Assembly (NCBI RefSeq): GCF_000276665.1 | Contig: NW_004955470.1 | Span: forward strand, 1,557,533 to 1,621,532 | Reading direction: 5' to 3' | Length of the DNA stretch: 64,000 nt | Origin: Chinchilla lanigera | Taxonomy: Eukaryota > Chordata > Mammalia > Rodentia > Chinchillidae | Part shown: piece after piece, positions 37,240 to 49,559 of the stretch | Layout: every line of letters begins with the position of its first letter | Numbering within the stretch: position 1 is the first letter of the stretch | Translations under genes and position numbers: made by a program | Notes under the pieces: model-generated | The model's input: the letters and a program-made list of their open reading frames with translations, nothing else | Told to the model about the DNA's origin: nothing | Database searches by the model: none

Positions 37240-39365
37240 TAGAATTAAAGAGAGTGTGTTCTCAGATGAACAGCCCCATCCCGTCACCGGCTTTGAACTC
37301 CTCTCTTCTCTCCCCAACTTTCTGAGCCCCTGCATGGCACCTCTCCTCTGCTGAGGGCAAGCACTGAGAATAGGACCAACTTGCCTCACATCCCCTTTGG
37401 GTCTTCCATGTAGATGCTGTTTATTCAAGAAGTGTCAAGGTCTAGCACGTGGTGGATTTCTATCTCCTGGCTGCCTGCACTTGGATCACCAGATCAGGGG
37501 TGACTGTGGGGCAGGGATCAGGTGCGGGCCTGGCTGTCACCCCACATACATCACCCCTAGGTCATCCCAGCTATCCACAGAGGCTTTAGCAACCTGGGGC
37601 CATGCTGCGGGACCGGAGAAGGCTTCCATCCCCTGGAGCTTGGAGAAACCCTCTCAAGCTGAGCAGCAACGTTCCCCCAGAATCATCCCTGGGCTTCCTC
37701 ACACAGGCAGGCGCCACTGCTACAGGGAGAGGGAGGTGGAGCCCAGCTGCATGCCTGGAAGTCTTTTTAACAGGAGAGTTGTGGATGAGGTCTTTAAGAA
37801 AAGGTACAATTTTTAATAGTTTAGAAGAAAAAGGAATTTCCCAGAGCCAGCAGTGAGCCCGGTGCTGAGAAGCAGAAAGGAAATGGACCACAGGGGGCAG
37901 CAAAGGATGGAACCTGCCTCTGGGGCGACGGCCAGGCCCTCAGGCCCAGCCACGGTGCTGGTCCCAGCCATCTTCTCCTGCTGCGGTCACACTGCCAACG
38001 GGCTTGTGCTGGGGTGGGTGGGGAGGGACAGCCTCTGGACTGTGCCCAGAGGTTGAACTCCACTTCCTGGGAAGAACCTGGAGCTGAGTCAACACCCTAT
38101 GCCCCAGAAACAATTCTACCCCACCTAGGGCAAATGCCACCCTCCTCCTTGGGTGAGGGTCAGGGAGGGGGAGATGGAGAGGGAGAGCTAAAAACTCCCA
38201 AGAACTTGTGGCTCCTTCTGGCAACGCACTGGGAGCCACTGGAGTTTGTGGTGTGAGCGTGGAGTGCCCATGCTATGAGCTGTGTTGTGGCAGTGAACAC
38301 GCACGTGGGAGCATGGGTGTGTGTGTGAGAGTTGTGTCGGACCTGGACCAGGCAGAGGTGTGCCTGTCACTGACCCTAGAACTCAGGCTGGAGCCCCAGG
38401 GGGCCTGCAGCTGTGGGGAGGGTGGAAGGAAACAGTGGCAGGGATGCCCCCAACACAGCGCATCCTCACTGTCCGATTGCACAGACTGGGGGCGGGGGAA
38501 GTAAGGGGCCATCCCTGCAAGGCTCTTGGGGGCCCCCATTAGGTGAAATTGAGCCCTTTCCTGTTAACTAAAAAACCGCTAGGGCCCCAGCTCAGCAGCT
38601 CTGCAGGTCTGGCAGGCTGGGAAGCCCCAGGGAAGACTCTGAGGCCTGCAATGGTGGGGCCAGGCCGCAGAAGCTCAGGAGACAGCTGCCTCCTGTCCTT
38701 GAGCAGTGGGTCAGGTGTAGGGGTGAAGGCGTGCTAGCCAAGAAGGCAGAGGGCAGGGAGCTGCAGGAGAGCTTATGCCTGGCCTGGCTGGTGCCAAGGC
38801 TGTGGCAATCTTGCCCGGCCCTACTAAGGCCGAGACAGGAAAGGCCTTGAGTGCCAAGCTGGAGGACCTCCCCAGCAGAGCCCCCAGGTTCCCTCACTGC
38901 AACCTTGAGAGTCAGGGGTTCTGGCCAGGTGCGAGTGTCAGCTGCCTCCTACACCCAAGTCCTTGTGGGGAGACAGCGTGCAGCTACCAAGCATCCGCCT
39001 CACACCGGCCTGCAAGTGAGGCTCGGTATTTGTCCTTCAGGAGCACAGTCTAAAAAGGAGACAGAAAACGTGCTCCAGCAAGGAGAAAGAAAAGGGGGGC
39101 TCCCAGCCCAGGGCCACCAGGCGGCCGTGTGCGGTGTGGCTTCCACGTGTGTGGTATGGCTTCCATCTTGTAGTCTGGTAATTCGGTCATGGGCAAAGGT
39201 GTCTGCAGGAGGCCCTTCAGGGGGTCACAAGTGCAGTCTCTACATTCATGAAATGGAAGGGCTACGCTCGTGAAAAAAACAGGTCAAATCAATGTCCAAC
39301 TAAAGAAAAGGGAATCCATACTTTTTAAACCATTATACCTACTGATCTATGATACTTAAACTATT
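37240..39365. other. GC-rich intergenic sequence
   Basis: Many overlapping open frames on both strands reflect base composition. None has a family motif known to me. Confidence 0.5.
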
Positions 39366-39370
39366 ATACA

Positions 39371-39525
39371 GCCAGGCCTGGTGGCACACACCTGTAATCC
39401 CAGCACTCAGGAGGCTGAGGCAGGAGATTGCCGTGAGTTTGAGGTCAGTCCAGGCTACATAGAGAGTTCCAGACCAGCTTGAACTACAGAGTAAGACCCT
39501 GTCTCAAGAAAACAAACAAAAGAAA
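39371..39525 (+). repeat. B1-type SINE
   Basis: AGCCAGGCCTGGTGGCACAC to CCTGTCTCAAGAAAACAAAC. Confidence 0.92.
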
Positions 39526-39539
39526 AGTTGTGGGTGGTG

Positions 39540-42100
39540 GCAGAACACAAAATTGTATTTTCACAAACACGCAAACTAGTTACAAAACGCATACACAAAA
39601 AGCATTTTTAAAACCTCAAACAGCTGTCATAGGCAGGCAGCAAGGTTAGACTTGCTTTCTTATCTGGAATATCTCCATTCTCTGACATGGTTCAGTAATG
39701 AAAATTGAGCGGTATAAAATGACACAGCTGTTACAAGAGATGTCTACGCGAGAGGGAACTGGCCGGTATGGACTCATAAATACACCGATATAGCTCATTT
39801 TCCAAATAAAGTAAGACATTTTTACACTTCATGAGGTCCTGCCCTGAGCCTAGTGGCTGACACTAAGGGATGAGCCCTCAGCTCTGGCAGTGCCACTCAC
39901 TTTATAGGCCAACGCCCAGCGCCCCTGAGCTGGGGCTGGAGCCCTTTGGAGCCTGCAGCTTTGGAGAGGGGTCGGGGGCAGGGGCTCACTCTGGGTTCTC
40001 AGCCCAGCACCTGTGCCATGAACCTGCCCAGCTCTGCTCTCCGGGGCTGTGGAGCCAGTCAGAGGGAGCAGGGAAGGAATATTTGCTCAGGGTGAGGGCA
40101 GGTCCAGGAAACAGCCATGCCCACCCTCTTGGAAAATGAACAGGAGCGAGGCCGCGTGAAGACTTCTTAGCCCGGCAACCACAGGCGTGGAAGGAGAAAG
40201 GGAAGTGAGCAGCCCACAGCGGCCCTGGGATCTGAGGGAGGTGGGGGAGGGCAGCAAGGCCAGGTCACGAAAGGTTCCTGCGCTCTACAGAAGAGTGTGA
40301 CCCTGATCCGGCCTGGTGGGAAGCCCGGCAGCGTTCTGTGCGGGGCAGGGTGCGAGCTGCCTCGTGCTCATGCTGCTTGTGTTGTCGGGCTTGGGAAGCC
40401 CAGCAAGGCCTAGTAAGGCCGAGGGAGGAAGAGCTGCTGCAGCGACCCAGCAGGCGCTCTGAGGAGCCCAAGCGCCTGGGGCAGCGCTGAAGGGCAGGCA
40501 GGCCTGAGCCATCTGGCTACCCAGGACTTGGGAATCCCAGAGAGGGCCAAGGCCGGGATGCTGAGGAGCCAGAGTATGGGGCCACCAACCCAGAGACGCC
40601 ACAGGGAAGCGGCACCACCATGAGTTGTGCTCGAGTAGATTTGGGAGTTGCAAGTCCGTGATGCTCATCTGAAACTTTAGGGCCAGATATATTTCAGAAT
40701 TCCGTATTTTCTAAGGGTAAGAAGTAGCATGATTTACTGTATATATGCATGATCACACCCTTTCTGGGGTCGGGGGAAGCAGCCCATAATTAAACACTGG
40801 CATTCATTCGTGCAGTCAATAAATGAATATCCATTCCCACCAGGAGGGTGCAGAAAAACAGTAAAAAGAAGCTTGTGTCAGGGTTGATCAAAGTTGGCCA
40901 CCGAATGAGCCTAGAATATCCTCTGCTTTAGGATCTAGAGACAGGGACCAGAAAGTTGCATCAGCAACTATGGTCGCTGAGGACCAGCAGTAAAAGGGCC
41001 CCTCGGGACAGACAAGCAGGGGAGCAGAGCTAAGGACACAGCCCCTGGAATAACAAGGTAGCCGATACAGGAGGCAGGCAGGGGAGCAGGGGAGCCCCAG
41101 AAGCAGGGGCAAGTGCCACAGAAAGACCAAGGGGAGAAGGCCCGGGGTCCCCTGCATTTGGCAACAGATGAAGGCGTAGGAGACCTGGGCCAACAGGGTG
41201 AGTGGCGATGTGGGACGGGCAGGAGTCAAGAGGCAGCAGAGGGCAGGGAAAAGACCCATTGCAGGAATCTTGGCCAAGAAAGAAATGAGACCAGGCAGGG
41301 GCCGGACCCATGAGCAGGAAACATGGCAGATGTGTGGGACCAGGGGTCTCAGTGAGCGGCCAGGAAACTGCAGGAAGGACAGTGGGTTAAAAGAGACAGC
41401 ATATGTCCAGCAAATCCGGGTGTAAGAATATTCATGGCATCTTTGTTCACTATCAGCGCCCCCACTGGAAACAACTCAGTTGTTTGTTAGCACCAAAATG
41501 GATACAGCTCTGGAATCAGCAATGAAGAGAAATGAATTATATGCTAACATGGGTGAGTCTACAGACAATATTGGGCACAAGAACGTATGTATTTAGCCAG
41601 GCGTCACGGGGTACAACTGTAATCCCAGCTCTCTGGGAGGCTGAGGCACGAGGATCAAAAGTTTGAGCCCAGCATGATATATCGATATGTGTTTAGTATA
41701 GTATGCAGGCCCCAGGTCCAAGCCAGTGTCCCAAGTGTGCCCTTTGCATGTGCCTTGTACCTCAACTGGAAGCCTTTAAGACGATGAGACTGAAGGTTTC
41801 GAGTGTGAAACTGCCCAGGGGATGGAAAGGTGGAAGGTGATGCAAGATTAAGGCAGATCCAGGTAAAGATGGTGGCCGTGGGGATGGGAGGGGTGCTGCG
41901 CTCCAGGCACAGAGCTCTCGCGGGAGTTTACACCGATGCTCCTGGAACAGCTACCAAAAAGCAGTTTTAAAAGCGGAGGGTGCTATACTATTTTTGACAC
42001 AGGCGGTTTCTATGAGGCTGCTGTCCCAGCTGTCCTTTCCCTGATTGTCCCCAATTCGGATCCCAACCCATGACAGGTCCCCCCGCCCAACCCTGAGGAT
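39540..42100. other. Intergenic, mostly unique
   Basis: One partial B1 (about 41595-41680); otherwise nothing recognised. Confidence 0.5.
41595..41685 (+). repeat. Partial B1-type SINE
   Basis: The 5' two thirds only, AGCCAGGCGTCACGGGGTAC to GAGCCCAGCATG. Confidence 0.8.
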
Positions 42101-42101
42101 G

Positions 42102-42102
<1 letters not shown>

Positions 42103-42143
<41 letters not shown>
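42103..42143 (+). repeat. (CA)n microsatellite
   Basis: About 20 perfect units, 180 bp before the NRF1-type site. Confidence 0.97.
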
Positions 42144-42145
<2 letters not shown>

Positions 42146-42321
42146 AGGCTGCACCCCTCCCAGGATCAACCTGCACAAAGACTTGAGGGAAACAGACTCT
42201 GAAGGGAGTCAAGCAGGAAGGGCACTGCCCTCTGCGCTCAAGGCCTGGCTGTAGGGCCGAGCTGGCTGAGCCCTGCCCCTGTCCCCTAGGAGTGGCTTCC
42301 CGCCCAGGAGGGTCCTCATTC

Positions 42322-42337
42322 CGCGCATGCGCATGCG
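42322..42337. promoter_or_regulatory. NRF1-type palindromic site
   Basis: The sequence contains CGCGCATGCGCA, a full match to the NRF1 consensus, with an overlapping second half-site (TGCGCATGCG). The surrounding 100 bp is GC-rich and followed by a C/T-rich tract. Such sites usually lie in CpG-rich promoters; no transcript is evident nearby. Confidence 0.5.
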
Positions 42338-43239
42338 AGCTCCTCCTGCATTGCTGAGAATTATCCGCTCCTCGCCCCTTCCCTCCTCTCCCCTGCTCAC
42401 CAGCCAGTCCAGCCCTGAGAGCGGGTGACAGAGGACATACCCGGAAGGCCACCTGGAACAGTGACCAGCAGCAACAGAATTAATGAATTGTACCTCCGCC
42501 CCATGGTTAAAATGCTTACTTCACAAGTCCCCATTTCTCTTCAATAACACAGATCTGTCTAAATTAGTTTTCAAAAAAGACTTGTGAGAGAGGCACGCGG
42601 CTAGCAGCTCCGCCCGGGTGACAGTTCACAAATTGCTCGGATTCACACTTGCTGCAAGCAGGCAGAAGCACAGGCAGCGCTGGCCCGACAGCCTCCGGGG
42701 GCCGGGACAGCGGCGCCTGGAGGTTCTGGGAGCACAGGCTAAGCCCTGTGCAGAGATTCTAGGTCGGCAGGAGAGTGACCTAGTTAAACACACAGGCTTA
42801 TTCTTAGACAAGGAGTCCCAGTTAAGGCCCCTGCGAAGCCACGGCAAGAGGCGCAGCCCTGGAAGTGACCGGAATGGTTCTTGTTTTTAAATAGCACTTA
42901 CTTATTTCTGATTACCAAAGTAGTACACATTCATCGTAGAATGTTTGCAAAAAGTAGAACAGAAAAGAAAACACTAACTAGAGTTGAACTTTTTTTTTTC
43001 CCCCTTATATCCTCCTGGTCTACTTTTTATTCTTAATTGTGTATGTAGGAAGGGAAATGCTGGTTCACATAACAGAAGTGAAAAAAAGTAGAAAATGATG
43101 AACTGCATGATCGCAGATTTGTTGCGTACATCTGGACTGCAGGGTGTTTATAGGTCCGTTTAATTCATCCAGTATTAAAGTATAAGCATCTCCCCCATGT
43201 CCTTATTCATCTACTGGATTTAATGACTTCATAATAGTG

Positions 43240-43640
43240 ATCATTGGGCTGGTTAATTTTGATTGTTAACTTGGTTGGATTAAGAAATGCGTAGAGAGGC
43301 GGCCAGACTAAGGACACTAACCTCATCCGTGGATGAATCTGTTGATGAGTTCATAGCGGAGCGAGCTATTAGGAGGTCGAGCCTAGTCGGAGGAAGTAGG
43401 TCACTGGGGGCGTGGCTTCAATGGGAATAACTGTTCTCCAGTTCTTTCTCTCTTCTCTGCTCCCGGGCTGCCATGTGAGCAGCTTTCCTCCACCACACCC
43501 TTCTGCTATGATGTTTCTGCCCTGCCATGGACCCAAATGCAACGGAGCCACCTGGTCATGGACTGGATGTCTAAAACCATAAGCCTATAAATATTCTCAG
43601 CTATTTTGTCTCAGCAACAAAAAACTGACCAATGTAATCA
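43240..43640 (+). mobile_element. LTR/MaLR-like element
   Basis: Starts GGTTAATTTTGATTGTTAAC and ends ATTTTGTCTCAGCAACAAAA, the layout of rodent MaLR-like repeats (CCATGTGAGCAGC, CATAAGCCTATAAATA). No coding part. Confidence 0.5.
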
Positions 43641-43714
43641 TATAGAGTAATTTATAAAGTATTTCCTTGTGATGGGGCATCTAGGTGGTTTCCAGCATTT
43701 TTTTGTTCTGTTTT

Positions 43715-43895
43715 GTTTTTTGTTTTTTGTTTTTTGAGATAGGGTCTTGCTGTGTAGTTCAGGCTGGCCTTGAACTCAAGATAGGGACTTGCTGTGCAGC
43801 CCAGGCTGGCCTGGAGCATGCTTCGATCCTTCTGCGTTAGCCTCCTGAGGCTGGGATTACAGGTGTGCACCACCATGCCCTCCACCTTTTTAAAT
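43715..43895 (-). repeat. B1-type SINE
   Basis: Reverse B1 with an oligo-GTTTTTT leader: TTTTTTGAGATAGGGTCTTG to GGCTGGGATTACAGGTGTGC. Confidence 0.9.
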
Positions 43896-44154
43896 AACAC
43901 AATCTCTCTGTTCGTGGGCTAGATTTTGGAAGTAAAAATATTTGGGCTTGTTATACAATGCCAAGTAGCTTTCTGAAACTTCTTAGCCACTGACATTGCC
44001 ACTAGTAAAGGATATCATATCTTGATTGCTGTAAATAACAGCCAGTTTTTATCAACTGATAGTAGATAAAGATTAAGCAGAGGAAGCCCATTCCTCAGAG
44101 CCATCCGGAATTTTATGACTAAACACAGCCCAGCACTATTTCCCAGAATTCAGT

Positions 44155-44600
44155 TTTCACCAGGTTAAACTGCTGTGACACACAGTCCCAGAATTTTAGG
44201 GGATTACAACCAGTAAGAATTATTTTTTATCCAGATTGCTCATTAGATGTGAGTCAAATGTGACATTTATTCCATGTTTTCTTATTCTGAGGCCAAAGAT
44301 GAAGGAACAACCCAGATGCTATCTCCATTCTCATGGTCAAGATCAAAGACACTTAGTAGAAACCCACATTGACCGTGCAGGCTTGGATCGGAAATGGTGT
44401 GCACCAGTCCCCCCTCTTCCCATTGGGCCAGAAAGGGGTCACATGGCTGATCCTGGAACCTGGGAAAGTTCACTCTTCTCACAAGAAGGTGCTGCAGCTC
44501 ACATTGTGGGGAGCAGCATGGAGACTGCTCGTACAGGATGGGAAGATAATACCCGGGAACAAGAACACGATCCACCACTAGAACCGTGACCAGCTGGAAA
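44155..44600 (+). repeat. Old interspersed repeat, family not named
   Basis: Drifted sequence of a type common in mammals (GGATTACAACCAGTAAGAAT, GCTTGGATCGGAAATG, GGTCACATGGCTGATCC). I cannot place it in a family. Confidence 0.3.
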
Positions 44601-44746
44601 CAGAGCTTAGTGCTTTCATTGCATCCTGATACGAAATGAAATGCTGGCAACCAGAATCTCTCTTCATGCTGGAAGACCCCATGTCCAGAAGCCTTCTCTT
44701 GTGCTCACTGAGGCAGAGGGTACCTAAGTTTGCCTTTTGTGCAAAT

Positions 44747-44793
44747 AAAAAAAAAAAAAAAAAAAAAAAAAAAACACATATATATATATATAT
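44747..44793 (+). repeat. A tract followed by (TA)n
   Basis: 28 A in a row, then CACA and TATATA units. Confidence 0.95.
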
Positions 44794-45084
44794 GTGTGTA
44801 TTTATGGACATGTATTATAAGTAGCTCCATTAAAAGAATGAAAGTACACTATTAATTTTAAAAAAACGAAAAGCCATGTGTGTAACAGGCTGCCACCTAT
44901 TTTTAAACAGGGGAAAATACATACACATGTATGCCTATGTTGGTTTAAAATATTTCCCAAAGGATCGATAAGAGGCTGGTGACAGTGGCTATCTTAGGAA
45001 AAGATAAGAGAACTAAGGGATTGAGATGGAGCGGACGGGCTTGCTTTTCTCTGTATGCTCTACTGAATAGCTTGCATTTGTTTT

Positions 45085-45205
45085 TATTTTTGTTTTTGAT
45101 TTTTGAGACAGGCCCTTGCTATATATTCAGGCTGGCCTTAAACTCACTATGCAGCCCAAGCTGGGATTACAGGTGTGCGCCACCACACCCGACTTATATA
45201 GCTTG
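45085..45205 (-). repeat. B1-type SINE, shortened
   Basis: Reverse B1 missing its middle: TTTTTGAGACAGGCCCTTGC to GCTGGGATTACAGGTGTGCG. Confidence 0.85.
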
Positions 45206-45834
45206 TGTTTGTATTATCTTTTCCCCCAATTCTTTTTAATTTAAAAAATTTTAAATTGTCCTTTCTTACTCTTGTGACTCCGCTTTTCCTCCACTGCTCC
45301 CATTTTAAGACATGCCCTGATTCCCATACCTAGAGCCAGAAAAGCAAGAGTTTCCGGGAACCAATGGAAAACCCAAGAAGAACAATTACCAACCATTACA
45401 GAACAAAAAGAAACTTCAAGCTCCACCAGATCAAGCCACTTCTATGGGTATACGGAAAATGCTCCCTCACCACCTTCCAGATGACCCCCTTCCAGTAAGG
45501 CAAGATGGGAAGATAGGGCTCCCATTTCCCTACTTGCTCCAAATTTGGAGAAGCACCTTCCACGAAAGATGCGCTTATGTGAGCACTTTCCTTTAAAGAA
45601 GCCTAAAGGGTTGACATTTTCCATTTAGATGCGAGGAATGGGAGAGGAATGGAAAAGTTCCAGGGGGATCAGGTGCCAAAGTAGGAGATAGTGTGAGGAC
45701 ATAGTCACCAGGGAGCCTGTGGGAATCCCAGGGAGTCCCTCAGATTTCTAGAAGACATGGGATCTAAATAAGTGCTGCGTTCTACGTACATGTCCCTCCA
45801 GCACCCACGTCTTAACAGCCTGTGATGCTATAGG

Positions 45835-46140
45835 GAGAGGGTGGAATTCTTAAGAGGTGGTCCTAGTGGAAATCTTCTGATCAGCAAGGATGTGGCCTTG
45901 AAGAAAATATTGGGATCCCAACGCTTTCTTCTTTCTTTCAAGGCCTGGCCATGGGATGAACAGCTTTGTCCACCCCTGCATTCCCCAATGTGCAGCTTCA
46001 CCACAGGCCAGAAAGCAGTGGGGCCAAACAACCATGGACTGAAACCTCCCAAACTGTGCATGAAAAGAAGCCTTTTCTCTTTATCAACTGATTGTCTCAG
46101 GTATTTTGTTAGAGTGATAGGAAAGCTGACTAATACCGTC
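45835..46140 (+). mobile_element. LTR/MaLR-like 3' part
   Basis: GTCCTAGTGGAAATCTTCTG, then CCTCCCAAACTGTGCATG and CAGGTATTTTGTTAGAGTGA, ending GCTGACTAATAC, a MaLR-type end. Confidence 0.55.
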
Positions 46141-46489
46141 AGCCTGAGGTGCGCAGCGGTCCCTGGGTTACATGAATACAGAATGCCATTGCTGGGATGG
46201 TGATGACAGTGAACTGCACCACTGGAACTCTGTGGGGATTCTCAGGGGTGCTCCCACACTCAGAGGCCTTCTTACCCTGGCAAGACCCAAAGGCCCTGGG
46301 GAAATGCTATGCTGAAACCACCATGGGAGTAAAGAGACAATCTACAGAATGGGAAAAGACTTTTGCCAGCTACTCCTCAAACAAAGGCTAATATCTAGAA
46401 TCTTTCCGAGATTTCAGTGATAGCAAACAGCCACTGTAGTAAGCATGCAAACCAGTGGTTTGCCACCACTGATCTAGAATACATAAAGA

Positions 46490-47154
46490 ACTCCAAAAAA
46501 TTAGATTCCCACATTTAAAGACCCAACAAAAATTGGGCATCTGAAATGAATAGACTTCTCAGATGAAGAAGCACAAATAGTCAATAAATATATGAAGAAA
46601 TGCCCAACATCACTGGCCATCCAAGAAATACAAATTAAAACAACACTGAGAGCCAAGCATGGTGGCGCACTCCTGTAATCCCAGCACTCAGGAGGCTGAG
46701 GCAGGAAGATCAACATGAGTTCGAGGCCAGCTTGGGCTACATAAAGGAGTCCAAGACCAGCCTGCACTACATAGTGAGACCCTGTCTCAAAAAAAAAAAA
46801 AAAAAAAAAAAGAGAGAGAGAGAGAGATTCTGTCTTAGGAAAGAGTGACTATCTTTAAGAAATCAAATAATAACAAATGTTGGAGAGGCTGCAGGGGAAA
46901 AGGAATGCTTCTTCATTGTTGGAGGGAATGTAACCTAGTAAAACCAATATGGAAATCAGGACAGAGATTCCTCAAAAAAACCTAAAACTAGAAATTACAT
47001 TTGACCAAGCTATTCTCCGTCTACATATTTTCCTGAAAAAGTTAAAGACATCATATTGCATTGAAACATTTATACCCATATTTATAGCAGCACAATTCAT
47101 AATAGTTAAATCTCAGAAACAGCCTATATGTCCATCAATAGATGAGCGGATATG
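46490..47154 (+). mobile_element. L1 ORF2 3' fragment (part 1), split by a SINE
   Basis: L1 ORF2 end pattern: AATGAATAGACTTCTCAGAT, CCAACATCACTGGCCATCCA, AATGTTGGAGAGGCTGCAGG, CAATATGGAAATCAGGACAG, CCATCAATAGATGAGCGGAT. A B1 SINE sits inside at 46651-46826, and an LTR-like element interrupts it at 47155. Non-coding now. Confidence 0.75.
46651..46826 (+). repeat. B1-type SINE inside an L1
   Basis: AGCCAAGCATGGTGGCGCAC to a long A tract and (AG)n. Confidence 0.92.
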
Positions 47155-47556
47155 ATGGTTTGTGTCTAGATGTCCCCCAAAGCCTCCTGCAGTCATGGAG
47201 CTTTTGCAGAGGTGGCTGAACCTGGAGTATGTGATGCTGGGATTAAGGGTGTGTGATTAGTAAATCACTCCAATGACTGGTTTGTCATGGTTCTGGCTAG
47301 GATTAAGGGTACTCTAGGGCAGGTAGTCTGCATGCAATATAAAGGACAGAAAGAGTCTTCTCTCCTTTCTCTTGGCTGCTTTCTCTTTTGCTATCTTCTG
47401 CTGCCATGAACTATTGTCCCTCTGCCATGTGCCACCCTACCTTGAGCCAGCCCATTATGGGCTGAAACCTGTACAAGCTGTGAGCTAAATAAATCTTCCT
47501 TCCTCTAACTCTGGGTGCCAGGTATTTTGTCTCAGCAACAAGAAAAGTAACTAAGA
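47155..47556 (+). mobile_element. LTR/MaLR-like element inserted into the L1
   Basis: TGATGGTTTGTGTCTAGATG to CAGCAACAAGAAAAGTAACT, splitting the L1: the sequence before (GATGAGCGGAT) and after (GAATGGATAAAGAACATG) joins as one L1. Contains an AATAAATC polyadenylation-like motif. Confidence 0.6.
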
Positions 47557-47743
47557 GAATGGATAAAGAACATGTAGTATTTATATACAATGGAGTACCA
47601 CTCTGTCATAAAGAAACATAAACTTGAGTCATTTGTAGGAAAATCAGTATACCTTGACACCATAATGTTAAGTGAAGTAAATTAGACATACAAGTTTAAA
47701 TATCACGTTTTCTCTTATATGAAAAACCCAATAGATAAATAAA
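47521..47743 (+). repeat. Inverted duplication, source arm
   Basis: This segment spans the junction of the LTR-like element and the L1. It recurs in reverse complement at 48914-49136 with about six differences by eye, five of them transitions. Confidence 0.93.
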
Positions 47744-48160
47744 GTGCAAAATAAAAGACAGGCAATAGGGAAAAAAAGAAAAAATATATTGTAATCCAGC
47801 ATGCCCAATGTATCTAAAAGTGTACCTTAATTTAGCAGAACTGTTTCGTTTGTTTTATATGTTATTTGGTCTGTTAGTCTGGCTGTTAATCTGCATTTAT
47901 GATGAATAACTTGATAAAGATTTAAAAGTAACTAAGTATTATGCTGGAAAAAAGAGAAAGGAGAAAAAAAGAATGGAAAATTAATATGTATATATACACA
48001 TACACAAGATAGCTATGATAATTGTACTACTAATTTCTATAAGCTCACTGAAAGGAACAGTTAGTGCTTATATTGTTCAATCAATTTTGCATGCCTATAT
48101 CTGGTAATCTGAGCAACTACTTTGAAGATAACTATGCAATATAATAACCATCTTTAATTT
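47557..48160 (+). mobile_element. L1 fragment (part 2) with 3' UTR
   Basis: Continuation of the L1 after the LTR-like insertion: ACAATGGAGTACCACTCTGT, CATAATGTTAAGTGAAGTAA, TTCTCTTATATGAAAAACCC, then AT-rich 3' sequence. Confidence 0.65.
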
Positions 48161-48167
48161 CTAATCT

Positions 48168-48332
48168 TTTTTTTTTTTTTTTGGCCTTTTTGAGACAGGG
48201 TCTTGCTATGCATTTCAGGCTGGTCTTGAACTCACTTTGTAGCCCAGGCTGGCCTCAAACTCACAAAGATCCTCCTGCCTCAGCCTCCCAAGTGCTGGGA
48301 TTATAGGTGTGCAGCACCACGTCTGGCTAATT
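48168..48332 (-). repeat. B1-type SINE
   Basis: Reverse B1: TTTTTGAGACAGGGTCTTGC to GTGCTGGGATTATAGGTGTG. Confidence 0.92.
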
Positions 48333-48884
48333 TCCTATCATCTTGTTTTTTAAAGTTTGTATCTTCTTTTTTCTCTTTTTAAAATTATAAAAAAAAAAGA
48401 AAAGAAAAGAAAAAGAAATGCCATGCTTGCAGAACATTCACACAGGACGTTGTATCATTGAGTCACTGATCTTTGCTTGGTAAGTTGTTTAAGCTCTTGG
48501 TACAAGAGTCCCATGCAGATGGAACAGCACAAGCTCCTGGGCTCCTCCGTGTGCCAGAGAACCTGAGGTCAGTAGATGTTATTCAGGTTCTAGAGAACAA
48601 ACACAACATGGTTACCTAAGTTTAGTGAACATTGTAATAAACAAGATTTGTGATACAGGACTTCTCGAGCTATAATGTTCTGATATACATGATAAGTCCC
48701 CAATGGTACATGGACTATGGAATTGTTTGTTTCAGAACAGTATTCTAGCCAGGGCTCCCAGGAACACACTTTGGGAACTACAACCTCAAGAACTTTCCAG
48801 ATCACCAGCCACCAGTCAGTGGATGCACTGAAAACATTCTAGGGTAGCAATAGTTTGCTTGGATTTTATTTTTTTAAACAACCA

Positions 48885-48917
48885 ATATGAATTTCTTTTT
48901 AAGCAAATGTATATTTA
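48885..48917 (+). repeat. Left direct repeat flanking the inverted copy
   Basis: 33 bases starting ATATGAATTTCTTTTTAAGC. It recurs at 49138-49170 with two differences. Confidence 0.88.
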
Positions 48918-49136
48918 TTTATATATTGGGTTTTTCACATAAGAGGAAACGTGATATTTAAGCTTGTATGTCTAATTTACTTCACTTAACATTATGGTGT
49001 CAAGGTATACTGATTTTCCTACAAATGACTCAAGTTCATGTTTCTTTATGACAGAGTGGTACTCCATTGTATATAAATACTACATGTTCTTTATCCATTC
49101 TCTTAGTTACTTTCCTTGTTGCTGAGACAAAATACC
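48914..49136 (-). repeat. Inverted duplication, copied arm
   Basis: Reverse complement of 47521-47743, carrying both repeat families across the same junction. That makes it a copy of this locus and not an independent insertion. Confidence 0.93.
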
Positions 49137-49137
49137 G

Positions 49138-49170
49138 ATATGTATTTCTTTTTAAGCAAATATATATTTA
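49138..49170 (+). repeat. Right direct repeat flanking the inverted copy
   Basis: 33 bases starting ATATGTATTTCTTTTTAAGC, the second copy of 48885-48917, like a target-site duplication. Confidence 0.88.
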
Positions 49171-49374
49171 AGCAAATGTATATAGATGTGACCCTTCTTG
49201 CAGACACAGGACCATGGGCTTTATTTGTGTTGTTCAGTGCTATATTGAACAGTGACTGGCAGCTGAAGGTGCTTATTAAATGTTTAATGAATGATTCAAG
49301 CTGTGAGAAGTGCAGAAAGTAGATACAGAAGGAAAGAAGACCCAGACTGAAAGACCTACTGAAGGACTTGGAAA

Positions 49375-49530
49375 TGCCCAGGATGCTAGGAACCTGCAGG
49401 AGACTCACGGGGAAGATGCTCGCTTGGTGATTCCAAAGGACCAGCCCTGCTGACACCTGGATTTTGGATTTCTGAGCCTGAGAGTTGTGAGAGAATACAT
49501 TTTTATTCTTTTAAGACAAAAAAATAAGTT
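49375..49530 (+). mobile_element. MLT1-like LTR 3' fragment
   Basis: GATTTCTGAGCCTGAGAGTT, GTGAGAGAATACATTTTTAT, a MaLR 3' end. Confidence 0.45.
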
Positions 49531-49559
49531 AAAAATACTTCTATAGTGTTTTAAAATGA

